Shown: positions 1 through 5,252, counted from the stretch's first letter. The stretch: 5,252 nt of DNA from Anaerolineales bacterium (GCA_025966435.1 JAICRQ010000274.1:1-5252), one strand, 5' to 3'. Numbers and translations: made by a program. The notes: generated from the sequence alone by a model not told the origin.

Positions 1-2
1 AT

Positions 3-440
3 CATGCGCTTGTCGTTGGCGCGGATGCGGTCGAGCGTGATGCGGACGATGTCGATTGCCATGCGCGGGCTGCGGCTCAGGATGGTCTCGAAATCCTCCT
101 TTTCCATCTCCAGGACCGTGCATTCGGTCACGGTGCGGACGGTGGCGGCGCGCGGCGCGCTCTGGATCAATGCCATCTCTCCGACAATGTCGCCTCTGCC
201 GCCCTCACGCAGGATGCGTTCCTCCTGCTCATCAACCATCTTCTTTGAAATAACGATCCTGCCATCCGCGATGATATAGAGCACATCCTCGTAGGCGCCT
301 TCATGGCACAGGATGTGATTCGCCGGGTAGGTGCGGAACTGCGTCAGCGCGGCGACCTGCGCCAGCTCAGCGTCGTCCAGCCCTTTGAATGCCTGGCGCA
401 GGAGGTAGATTTTGTCTTCCGTACGTGTATCGGTCATCAT
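3..440 (-). CDS. Cyclic nucleotide-binding domain protein, N-terminal part (runs off left edge)
   Basis: 146 residues are visible from the ATG at 440-438; the C-terminus lies outside the window. Residues about 12-130 form a cyclic nucleotide-binding (Crp-type) domain. A helical N-terminus (LLRQAFKGLDDAELAQV) leads into the beta-roll with YPANHILCHEG (38-48) and the glycine turn LYIIADGRI (54-62). The phosphate-binding cassette GEMALIQSAPRAATVRT (87-103) follows. The two residues that normally contact the nucleotide ribose and phosphate, Glu88 and Arg97, are both present, so cAMP or cGMP binding is plausible. The C-helix begins near residue 115. The output is unknown: it could be a Crp/Fnr helix-turn-helix, a fused enzyme or transporter domain, or a stand-alone sensor. 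A second ATG overlaps the first (437-435). No Shine-Dalgarno sequence is visible upstream. It lies on the same strand as the secreted-protein gene but is separated from it by a terminator, so it is probably transcribed independently. Confidence 0.9.
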   Translation of the reverse strand, partial: MMTDTRTEDKIYLLRQAFKGLDDAELAQVAALTQFRTYPANHILCHEGAYEDVLYIIADGRIVISKKMVDEQEERILREGGRGDIVGEMALIQSAPRAATVRTVTECTVLEMEKEDFETILSRSPRMAIDIVRITLDRIRANDKRM

Positions 441-448
441 TACCGCTG

Positions 449-454
449 AGTATA
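449..454 (-). promoter_or_regulatory. Candidate -10 element (TATACT) for the cyclic-nucleotide-binding gene
   Basis: On the minus strand TATACT lies 8 nt before the ATG at 440, which would put the transcription start about 2-3 nt before the start codon. No convincing -35 hexamer occurs at 16-18 bp; the nearest TTGTAA is 20 bp away. The same hexamer is the -10 of the far better promoter at 4523-4551. Together with the missing Shine-Dalgarno this would make the mRNA nearly leaderless, but the call rests on one hexamer and is weak. Confidence 0.3.
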
Positions 455-499
455 AACAGGAGTAGGGCACAGAATTACAACAAGAAGATTGCAAATATG

Positions 500-595
500 C
501 CCCCTCCCAGCCTCCCCCAAATGCGACATAAGAAGTATAGATGTCACCGAAGCTTTTCCTGTCGTATTTGGGGGAGGTGCCGCAGGTGGAGGGGG
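500..595. repeat. Large imperfect palindrome / long hairpin
   Basis: The inner arms are CCTCCCCCAAATGCGACA (511-528) and TGTCGTATTTGGGGGAGG (560-577): 18 positions with one mismatch that becomes a G-U wobble in plus-strand RNA. They enclose a 31-nt spacer. A second perfect 8-bp pairing, CCCCCTCC (500-507) with GGAGGGGG (588-595), surrounds it across a 3/10-nt internal loop. Neither side carries a T-run, so it does not look like an intrinsic terminator. The arm composition and intergenic position suit an interspersed palindromic repeat of the kind common in Chloroflexota and cyanobacterial genomes, but copy number cannot be judged from one locus. No transposase or target-site duplication is visible. 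Confidence 0.75.
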
Positions 596-613
596 TCGGC
601 GGTGGGGGCCGGG
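570..613 (+). other. G-rich strand with potential G-quadruplex
   Basis: Four G-runs of three or more lie on the plus strand: 570-574, 591-595, 604-608 and 611-613, with loops of 16, 8 and 2 nt. The first loop is longer than the usual 7-nt limit, so a four-run quadruplex would be suboptimal, although GG pairs inside the loop could help. It competes with the hairpin at 500-595, which uses the first two runs. Confidence 0.35.
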
Positions 614-708
614 AGTAACAGGCTCGGACGCCTCAGCGTGAAACATTCTAAGCACTATGGTTAACCCCAATCTCTGAGCCAGGGTATGCACGAAAGCCCT
701 GCTGGTAT

Positions 709-748
709 AAAAACTCCTCCCCTGTCTCTGTGAGACAGGGGAGGAGTT
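709..748 (-). terminator. Intrinsic terminator of the NTPT-stalk secreted-protein gene
   Basis: A perfect 17-bp inverted repeat, AACTCCTCCCCTGTCTC (712-728) and its complement (732-748), encloses a 3-nt loop (729-731). Read on the minus strand, the hairpin is followed directly by TTTTT (713-709, partly shared with the stem base) and then ATA. This is a strong Rho-independent terminator 36 nt past the TAG stop at 785-787. In the plus direction the hairpin is followed by GCTGAGGATTTT, a poor U-tract, so termination is probably one-directional. Confidence 0.92.
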
Positions 749-784
749 GCTGAGGATTTTCCCACCGGTTTTGCTCAGGTTGTC

Positions 785-3478
785 CTATTTTTTCACCAGG
801 ATGAAGATACCTGTCTTGTCGGTCGTGAGTGCCGGGTAGAACCTATCGCCCGGAGCGGTAGCAACCCGGTAAAGCTCATCGGCAGACTTGACGGTAAGGG
901 TCCGGTTCAGCTGGCTCCTGCTCAGTGGCTTCGTGACCTCGAGCCATTCGCCCGTGCCATCTCCCTCGGGATCATTCCAGTAGAGCACTGTGAACGCATC
1001 CGGCGATGCATTGAAGAAGGGGAAGTCCATCTCAACGCCCGTGCCATCTGGCAGGTTCTGAATGAACTGAGCCTGAGTCAGGATATCCAGCCTCAACCCT
1101 CTGACAAAAGAGTATCCGACGGGTAACGAGCCGGGCAGATCATTCGCGCTGACCCTTTCAATTCTCGCCTGCTGTTCGCACAGATTGTAGAACGTAAACT
1201 TCACACCGAACAACCAGACAACGGTATTACAGTCCAGGTCGATCAGCGTCTCGCCTGTTAAGGGGATGAGAAAGCCGGAGATGGAAACACTAGGCGGCGA
1301 GGGCGGTTTCGTTGGAGGCACAGACGTGTTGATAGGCACATTCGTCGCGGTCTGCGTAGCAGTTGGCGTCGATGTGAAAGCAGAGATGGGGGTATTCGTG
1401 GGAGTCGACATGGTGGTACTCGTCGGTGAATTGACCGGCGTATTCGTAGCGGTGTTCAGGGGGGTATTGGTCGGAGTATTCGTCGACGTGTTTACGGGCG
1501 TGTTGGTCGGGGTATCTGTTGGAGTATTGGTGGGCGTGTTTGTTGGAGTGTCAGTCGGTGTATTCGTAGGTGTGTTGGTCGGAGTATCCGTCGGTGTGCT
1601 TGTTGGAGTGTTGGTTGGCGTATTGGTAGGAGTATCCGTTGGTGTGTTGGTTGGTGTATTCGTAGCCGTGTTTGTGGGCGTGTTGGTCGCCGTCTTAGTA
1701 GGTGTGGTAGTTGGTGTATTCGTGGCCGTATTTGTCGAGGTGATAGTTGCCGCAGAAACGACCAGGTTTCCTTTGCCGATTACGGCACTGGACCCCGACT
1801 GGCATCCTGCCCCAACGCCCGCCTGCACGTTGAAAGTTGTTGTCCCGGCAGCTGTCCCAGCAGGGATCGTCAGGGTGAGTGTGGATGTTGTATCTCCACC
1901 TGTGCTGCTGACGAAGGAAGGATTGAACGTTGCGGTGGTACCGTTGGGCAATCCTGAGGTGACACTCAGAGGCGAGGTGCACGACGTGCTGTTCCCATTG
2001 AAGTTGACCGTGACAGTATACGTCACGGAGCTGCCTGCCGGCACTGGGCTGGGTGACTGCGCACCCACTGTCACCGTATTCGGCTTGGCATCCGTAAACG
2101 TTCCGGTCACGGCGACAGCAGATGTGAGTCCAACGGCGGTGTAGCTGTAACCGCCGATGGCAAGCTCGTTATTCCATAGTACGATCTCGCAGGACCAGCC
2201 GCCCAGGGAGTTCGCCGTCGCCTGGCAGGTCGCCGTGTATCCATTCGGACCCTGTACCTGTACCAGGATCGTTTCACCCGGGATAAAGCCAACGATGTTC
2301 CCGTTCAGGCTGTTGCTGTTCCCGCCGATGGTCACCGTGCTTCCGGGAGCATAGTCTTCCTGGTCTGTCCAGAGATTGGCGATGGGCAGGGTGCTGCTGG
2401 TGCTATCCACAGCTTCGATCCCATAGCGGGCATTATTGTTGAACGATCCACCGCTGACAACCACCAGCGTATCGGCACCGTTGACGTAGACGCCTGAGCC
2501 TGCGGGGCCTGCGCCATTGTTGAAGCCGTTGCCCGTCGCCGTGACGTTATTCAGCTCCACGGTCCCCGCTTGGCTGGCTGTAATGGAAATACCATCCCCC
2601 TCATTGTAGGAGGAAGTTACATTCGTCAAACTTACATCGGAGGCGAAGATCTGGATGCCTCCTTCGTCCGCGCCCGATCCAAATACGGCAATATTGTTGA
2701 TGGACAGGGAACCGGTCCACGGGTTAGTCAGCGTGCCAACCTGGACGTAGGCATCGGAGCCCGTGAAAGCAGTCTGCCCCGAAGTGCTGCCGGCTTGAGG
2801 GTCCCATCCGCCCTGAACCGTCAGGTTGTAGATGTTGAGCGTGCTGTAGGCAGAGCCCAGGCTGCTGCTGGAGTCATCGAGAATGAGCGGCGTTGTAAAC
2901 CCGGCGCCGGTGGTCTGCTCGATAAAGATCGTGCCGTTTTGTGAAAAGGCAAGTGGGTTGGACTGCATGGCAGCCAGGAGTTCGGCGATGCTGCCATAGC
3001 TGGCGCTGCAACCATTCTGCCCGGGCGTGGGTGTGGCCACGCTTTCGGGGCACCATACGGGATCCGATGTCACCAGAGCGTTGGCAGCTTCCTGTGAGCC
3101 CAGGGCAAGCGCCTGCCCCTGCTCGTCCAACACGACAATGTCCGTATTGGAGACTGCGGAAGACAACACCACTTCCACGGGCTCTTCCGTGGCTTCCGGC
3201 GTCGTTAATTCCACAACGGGAGCGGGAGAAGCCGTAGGAGTTGCCAGCAGCGGCGTGGCTTCCACCGGTTCCTGTGTTTGTATGGGCGGCTCGGTAGCTG
3301 CCGGAGGTTCTGTTACCACCTCTGTTGCGGCGGGAGGTTCAGTTACCACCTCCGTCGCTGCCGGGGGTTCGGTGGGCGTTTCCGTATCTGCACGCACAGC
3401 CTGCACGTTGAGCAGGTTGAGAGACAGAACAAGGATCAAAAAGAACGTGAGAAATGAAATTTGCTTTCTGGCTGGCAT
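785..3478 (-). CDS. Secreted multidomain protein: beta-helix region, beta-sandwich modules, NTPT-repeat stalk and C-terminal beta domain
   Basis: 897 residues. A Sec signal peptide occupies residues 1-30: Arg4 and Lys5, a hydrophobic core (7-25), and AxA-like cleavage after Ala27 or Ala30. Next come three tandem TEPPAATEVV-type decapeptides (36-65) and a Pro/Thr/Glu linker to about 105. Residues about 175-365 have short alternating strands with Asn ladders (SLTNVTSSYNEGDGISIT and similar), as in right-handed parallel beta-helix proteins. About 372-457 (from YAPGSTVTIGG) and 459-577 look like two beta-sandwich modules. A Thr/Asn/Pro stalk (580-712) follows, then a C-terminal beta domain (about 731-897) ending GIFILVKK. 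Eight cysteines fall in four local pairs (143/157, 418/430, 500/559, 750/767), consistent with disulfides outside the cell. No C-terminal membrane anchor and no catalytic motif are visible. Likely a surface or matrix protein; function and ligand unknown. The ATG at 3478 has GGAAGGA about 12 nt upstream. Confidence 0.88.
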   Translation of the reverse strand: MPARKQISFLTFFLILVLSLNLLNVQAVRADTETPTEPPAATEVVTEPPAATEVVTEPPAATEPPIQTQEPVEATPLLATPTASPAPVVELTTPEATEEPVEVVLSSAVSNTDIVVLDEQGQALALGSQEAANALVTSDPVWCPESVATPTPGQNGCSASYGSIAELLAAMQSNPLAFSQNGTIFIEQTTGAGFTTPLILDDSSSSLGSAYSTLNIYNLTVQGGWDPQAGSTSGQTAFTGSDAYVQVGTLTNPWTGSLSINNIAVFGSGADEGGIQIFASDVSLTNVTSSYNEGDGISITASQAGTVELNNVTATGNGFNNGAGPAGSGVYVNGADTLVVVSGGSFNNNARYGIEAVDSTSSTLPIANLWTDQEDYAPGSTVTIGGNSNSLNGNIVGFIPGETILVQVQGPNGYTATCQATANSLGGWSCEIVLWNNELAIGGYSYTAVGLTSAVAVTGTFTDAKPNTVTVGAQSPSPVPAGSSVTYTVTVNFNGNSTSCTSPLSVTSGLPNGTTATFNPSFVSSTGGDTTSTLTLTIPAGTAAGTTTFNVQAGVGAGCQSGSSAVIGKGNLVVSAATITSTNTATNTPTTTPTKTATNTPTNTATNTPTNTPTDTPTNTPTNTPTSTPTDTPTNTPTNTPTDTPTNTPTNTPTDTPTNTPVNTSTNTPTNTPLNTATNTPVNSPTSTTMSTPTNTPISAFTSTPTATQTATNVPINTSVPPTKPPSPPSVSISGFLIPLTGETLIDLDCNTVVWLFGVKFTFYNLCEQQARIERVSANDLPGSLPVGYSFVRGLRLDILTQAQFIQNLPDGTGVEMDFPFFNASPDAFTVLYWNDPEGDGTGEWLEVTKPLSRSQLNRTLTVKSADELYRVATAPGDRFYPALTTDKTGIFILVKK
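1340..1741 (-). repeat. 12-bp tandem repeat encoding the NTPT stalk (residues 580-712)
   Basis: The basic unit is 4 codons (Asn-Thr-Pro-Thr), about 33 units long. The centre (residues 607-661, positions 1496-1660) is nearly perfect. It carries Asp in place of Asn at residues 615, 631, 643 and 655, giving a 12-residue superunit NTPTNTPTDTPT. The far end (663-712) is degenerate, with Val, Leu, Ser, Met and Gln substitutions. Such stalks extend a domain from the surface and offer many Thr/Asn sites for possible glycosylation. Because units are multiples of three, copy-number change keeps the frame. Confidence 0.93.
3284..3373 (-). repeat. Three tandem 30-bp repeats encoding TEPPAATEVV
   Basis: Residues 36-45, 46-55 and 56-65 of the secreted protein are TEPPAATEVV, TEPPAATEVV and TEPPAATEPP. 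Third codon positions differ among copies (for example GCTGCC, GCGGCG, GCTGCC for the Ala-Ala portion read as complements), so the copies are not freshly duplicated. They form an acidic, Pro-rich linker directly after the signal peptide. Confidence 0.85.
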
Positions 3479-3800
3479 TTGGGTTTATTATCCTTCCTTC
3501 ATTGAAAAGCGGAAACATGACGCCCCCTATTAATGAAAGTTACAGAAATGCAAAGCAAAGCAGGAACCCACGATCCTTTATCATGATATTGATATATATG
3601 GTGAACTTAAGGAGGGCGTGAGGAGCTGAATTGAAACTATTTTGAAAGAGAGCAAATGGATTTTCGTTGTAGAATACAGTACAGCGTTCCTGCTGACCCT
3701 GTGTCTATCGCTCCATCGTTGCCATCTCCATTCATACCCCTGGGAGACTAAAGGGTTGTCACGCAAATCGCAGGATACTATTACAATGGAAGGTATGAAT
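3479..3800. other. Divergent intergenic region between the secreted-protein gene and the response regulator
   Basis: This 322-bp AT-richer stretch must hold the 5' regions of both flanking genes, which point away from each other. It contains a perfect 10-bp palindrome TATCATGATA (3579-3588), followed by TTGATATATAT, which is a possible regulator site. It also has a strong but orphan Shine-Dalgarno-like TAAGGAGG (3607-3614, plus strand) with only tiny reading frames after it, and the Shine-Dalgarno of the minus-strand gene (GGAAGGA near 3490-3496). No strong sigma70 promoter is evident for the minus-strand gene. No convincing gene is seen. Confidence 0.6.
3756..3784 (+). promoter_or_regulatory. 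Weak candidate promoter for the response regulator
   Basis: TTGTCA (3756-3761) is separated by 17 bp from TATTAC (3779-3784). The -35 matches the consensus at five of six bases, but the -10 matches only four and lacks the final T. If used, transcription would start near 3791, which would rule out the ATG at 3786 and favour the one at 3801. The evidence is suggestive only. Confidence 0.3.
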
Positions 3801-4421
3801 ATGGAATCCGGTTATATCCTCATTGTGGAAGATGTCCCTGATATCCTCCGGCTGCTGGAGGAGACTCTCAAGTTCAAAGGCTATCGCGCAGTGACTGCGT
3901 TCAACGGGCAGGAAGCGCTCGAGAAGATCCAGCAGGAACACCCGGCGCTGATCATCACCGACATCATGATGCCCAAGCTGGATGGCTTCGGACTCGTCCA
4001 CCGCCTGCGCATCAATCCCGAAACGCGTGAAATCCCCGTCATCTTCCTCACTGCCACTTACGTGGCGCTGGAAGACAAAGCCTTTGCCCTGAACATCGGC
4101 GCGACCCGTTTCATCGAGAAGCCGGTGAACTTCGACCAGTTCCTGGGGACCATTCGCGAGCTTCTGGCCGCCGAGCCGCAGGTGCACGAGCCGCAGATGA
4201 GCGAAGCGGAATTCTATGAGGGATATCGCCAGCGCCTGGAAAAGAAGCTGCAACAGAAGAACACGCAGATCGCCCGCGACGAACGCCTGCTCCAGACCAT
4301 CTCAGACGGGGAGAAACCCACCTTCCAAAACTCGCTGCTGATGGCGAAGAACGAACGGGATGAGCTGCAGAAGCTGCTGGTCGAGCTGCAAAACCGCATC
4401 GCCAATACAACCAAATCGTGA
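3801..4421 (+). CDS. Response regulator: receiver domain with C-terminal coiled coil, no DNA-binding domain
   Basis: 206 residues. Residues 5-120 are a complete receiver (REC) domain: acidic pair Glu10-Asp11, phospho-acceptor Asp54 in TDIMMPKLDG, Thr84 in VIFLTA, and Lys107 in the EKP motif. All residues needed for phosphotransfer and switching are present. Residues about 135-206 are Glu/Lys/Gln/Leu-rich (YRQRLEKKLQQKN, NERDELQKLLVELQNR) and predict a helical coiled coil. No helix-turn-helix, GGDEF, HD-GYP or kinase output is present, so it likely acts by protein-protein contact or as a phosphate shuttle. The start at 3801 is preferred: GGAAGG (3788-3793) lies 7 nt upstream, and the receiver's first strand begins immediately. 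In-frame ATGs at 3786 and 3795 are possible alternatives but have poorer spacing. No histidine kinase is adjacent, so the partner is unknown. Confidence 0.93.
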   Translation: MESGYILIVEDVPDILRLLEETLKFKGYRAVTAFNGQEALEKIQQEHPALIITDIMMPKLDGFGLVHRLRINPETREIPVIFLTATYVALEDKAFALNIGATRFIEKPVNFDQFLGTIRELLAAEPQVHEPQMSEAEFYEGYRQRLEKKLQQKNTQIARDERLLQTISDGEKPTFQNSLLMAKNERDELQKLLVELQNRIANTTKS

Positions 4422-4484
4422 TCCTCGTATGGGGCAGGGGCTGACTCAGCCTGCACCTTCCATCTATTCACATATTAACAACCG

Positions 4485-4510
4485 ATCCTTTCTGGGAGGA
4501 AACAAAGGAT
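4485..4510 (+). terminator. Weak hairpin after the response regulator gene
   Basis: ATCCTTT (4485-4491) pairs with AAAGGAT (4504-4510) over a 12-nt loop containing GGGAGGA. The stem is short and AT-rich, and the following CTCTTT is a poor U-tract, so efficient termination is doubtful. It lies between the response regulator and the promoter of the GntR gene and could be a partial terminator or a chance repeat. Confidence 0.25.
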
Positions 4511-4522
4511 AGCGCTCTTTCC

Positions 4523-4551
4523 TTGACGTCTGCTTGGAATCCTCATATACT
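4523..4551 (+). promoter_or_regulatory. Sigma70-type promoter of the GntR-family gene
   Basis: TTGACG (4523-4528), a 17-bp spacer, and TATACT (4546-4551) match the housekeeping consensus at five of six positions in each hexamer, with optimal spacing. The predicted start is near 4558-4559, leaving a leader of about 20 nt before the ATG at 4579. The alternative TTG start at 4534 lies between the two hexamers, upstream of the predicted transcript, and is thereby excluded if this promoter is used. Confidence 0.8.
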
Positions 4552-4554
4552 CCT

Positions 4555-4569
4555 ATTAATCTGATTAAT
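4555..4569. promoter_or_regulatory. Palindromic candidate operator overlapping the GntR gene transcription start
   Basis: ATTAAT-CTG-ATTAAT is a perfect 6-bp inverted repeat around a 3-bp centre, starting 3 bp after the -10 hexamer and covering the predicted +1. A dimeric regulator bound here would block initiation. GntR-family proteins commonly repress their own genes, so autoregulation is the simplest reading. Each half is itself palindromic and AT-rich, which raises the chance of coincidence. Confidence 0.5.
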
Positions 4570-4578
4570 CGAGTTATT

Positions 4579-5250
4579 ATGCTTCGCGACCGCATCTCCC
4601 CTGAGCTATCAGAATTTCTACGCTACCTGGCCTCGCACGAGGAAGCGGAACGCGGGCTCCCTACGCTTAACGAGCTGAGCCGCGAGCTGGGCATCGGCGT
4701 GGCAGCCCTGCGCGAACAACTGGAAGTGGCGCGGGCGCTCGGCTTAGTGGAAGTGAAGCCGAGGATGGGAACACGCCGCCGCGAGTATTCGTTCACGCCT
4801 GCGGTTCGCCAGAGCCTCGGGTATGCCCTGGCGCTCAATCACGAGCATTTCCGCAAGTATGCAGATTTGCGCAAGCATGTCGAAGCGGCATTCTGGCACC
4901 AAGCCGTCTGTACATTGACGGAAGAAGATAGACGGGAATTGCAAAACCTGGTGACACGCGCATGGGAAAAACTGCGCGGCACGCCCGTCCAGGTGCCGCA
5001 TGAAGAACACTGCCAGTTGCATTTGAAGATCTACAGCCGTCTGGAGAACCCCTTCGTGACGGGCATTCTGGAAGCCTACTGGGAAGCCTATGAAGCGGTG
5101 GGCTTGAACGTCTTCGCGGGCAGCTATGAATATCTGCAGGAAGTCTGGCGGTACCACCAGAAGATGGTGGAGGCGATCTGCACAGGTAATTTCGAGGCTG
5201 GCTATGAGGCGCTGGTCGCCCATACCGACCTGTTGTATCAGAGAGCGTAA
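4579..5250 (+). CDS. GntR-family transcriptional regulator with FCD ligand-binding domain
   Basis: 223 residues, complete, ending TAA. Residues about 7-72 are the winged helix-turn-helix: LPTLNELSRELGIGVAALRE (27-46) matches the GntR pattern 'lPse-eLa-lgVSr-pvRe', followed by ARALGLVEV and a wing with the conserved glycine (PRMGT, 61-65). Residues about 80-220 are the all-helical FCD domain of the FadR subfamily. This domain normally binds an organic acid or similar effector, often through a metal held by one Asp and three His. Here the candidate ligands are His144 and His148 (HCQLH), His193 (YHQKM) and His215 (AHTDL); the usual Asp position is His144. The ATG at 4579 is chosen because a strong promoter overlaps the longer TTG-start frame. 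No clear Shine-Dalgarno precedes it. The effector and targets cannot be read from this window; no catabolic gene is adjacent. Confidence 0.92.
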   Translation: MLRDRISPELSEFLRYLASHEEAERGLPTLNELSRELGIGVAALREQLEVARALGLVEVKPRMGTRRREYSFTPAVRQSLGYALALNHEHFRKYADLRKHVEAAFWHQAVCTLTEEDRRELQNLVTRAWEKLRGTPVQVPHEEHCQLHLKIYSRLENPFVTGILEAYWEAYEAVGLNVFAGSYEYLQEVWRYHQKMVEAICTGNFEAGYEALVAHTDLLYQRA

Positions 5251-5252
5251 AA

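Larger units (their letters stand above)
441..784. other. Intergenic region between the two minus-strand genes
   Basis: This 344-bp stretch holds no credible gene. Reading frames that cross it are short, lack start signals and have Arg/Pro/Gly-rich low-complexity composition caused by the C- and G-rich palindrome. From right to left it contains the terminator of the secreted-protein gene (709-748), an unstructured stretch (about 614-708), the large imperfect palindrome with a G-rich strand (500-613), and the presumed promoter of the cyclic-nucleotide-binding gene (near 449). Confidence 0.7.

Noticed and set aside
389..691. Short overlapping frames on both strands across the 441-691 intergenic region
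   Set aside because: They are Arg/Pro/Gly-rich translations of the palindrome, overlap the start of the cyclic-nucleotide-binding gene, and lack ribosome binding sites or recognisable domains.
1340..1741. Possible CRISPR array, because of regular short repeats
   Set aside because: The repeats are contiguous 12-bp coding units with no unique spacers, in frame with a secreted protein.
1266..2144. 292-codon open frame on the plus strand encoding a Gly/Val-rich hydrophobic repeat protein
   Set aside because: It is the antisense image of the NTPT repeat (complement of Asn-Thr-Pro-Thr codons gives Val-Gly-Val-Leu/Phe). It has no start signal or domain, and the opposite strand has a signal peptide, domain structure and a matching terminator.
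3642..3800. In-frame 53-residue N-terminal extension of the response regulator from a TTG codon, with a hydrophobic stretch
   Set aside because: The extension has no usable ribosome binding site and precedes a receiver domain that starts normally right after the ATG at 3801. The hydrophobic run looks like chance in AT-rich non-coding DNA.
3759..4253. 164-codon minus-strand frame within the response regulator
   Set aside because: Antisense shadow of a well-supported receiver domain; no domain or start signal of its own.
4435..4456. GCAGG...CCTGC and GGCTGACTCAGCC inverted repeats after the response regulator
   Set aside because: The stems are short or leave a one-base loop, and no T-run follows, so a terminator call is not supported.
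4534..4578. 15-codon extension of the GntR regulator from TTG 4534
   Set aside because: It overlaps the -10 hexamer, predicted start site and palindrome of a strong promoter. The helix-turn-helix begins after the ATG at 4579.

Overview
The window most resembles a chromosomal segment from an uncultured Chloroflexota bacterium, probably Anaerolineae. This rests on protein style rather than a marker gene. The largest gene encodes a secreted protein with a long Asn-Thr-Pro-Thr (NTPT) stalk, followed by an 'IPLTG' motif and a C-terminal domain ending in a G-x-F-I-L-V strand. From memory this combination is typical of Anaerolineae secreted proteins. No ribosomal, mobile or viral gene is present to fix the taxonomy.

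Layout, left to right. (1) Positions 3-440, minus strand: the N-terminal 146 residues of a cyclic-nucleotide-binding-domain protein that runs off the left edge. (2) 441-784: a non-coding stretch with a large imperfect palindrome (500-595), an overlapping G-rich strand, and a near-perfect intrinsic terminator (709-748) for the next gene. (3) 785-3478, minus strand: an 897-residue exported protein with a signal peptide, a Thr/Pro/Glu repeat linker, a right-handed beta-helix-like region, two beta-sandwich-like modules, an NTPT stalk and a C-terminal beta domain. (4) 3479-3800: a divergent intergenic region. (5) 3801-4421, plus strand: a single-REC response regulator with a coiled-coil tail and no DNA-binding output. 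(6) 4422-4578: a short gap holding a strong sigma70-type promoter and a palindromic candidate operator. (7) 4579-5250, plus strand: a complete GntR-family regulator with an FCD ligand-binding domain.

Three of the four genes are signalling or regulatory proteins (a cNMP sensor, a phospho-receiver and a ligand-sensing transcription factor), set around one large exported surface or matrix protein. Control of the exported protein by its neighbours is plausible but is inference only. The separate promoter and terminator signals suggest mostly monocistronic units rather than one operon. I see no CRISPR array, transposase, toxin-antitoxin pair, RNA gene or recognisable defence system. The most informative non-coding signals are the promoter/operator of the GntR gene, which also settles its start codon, and the palindrome at 500-595.
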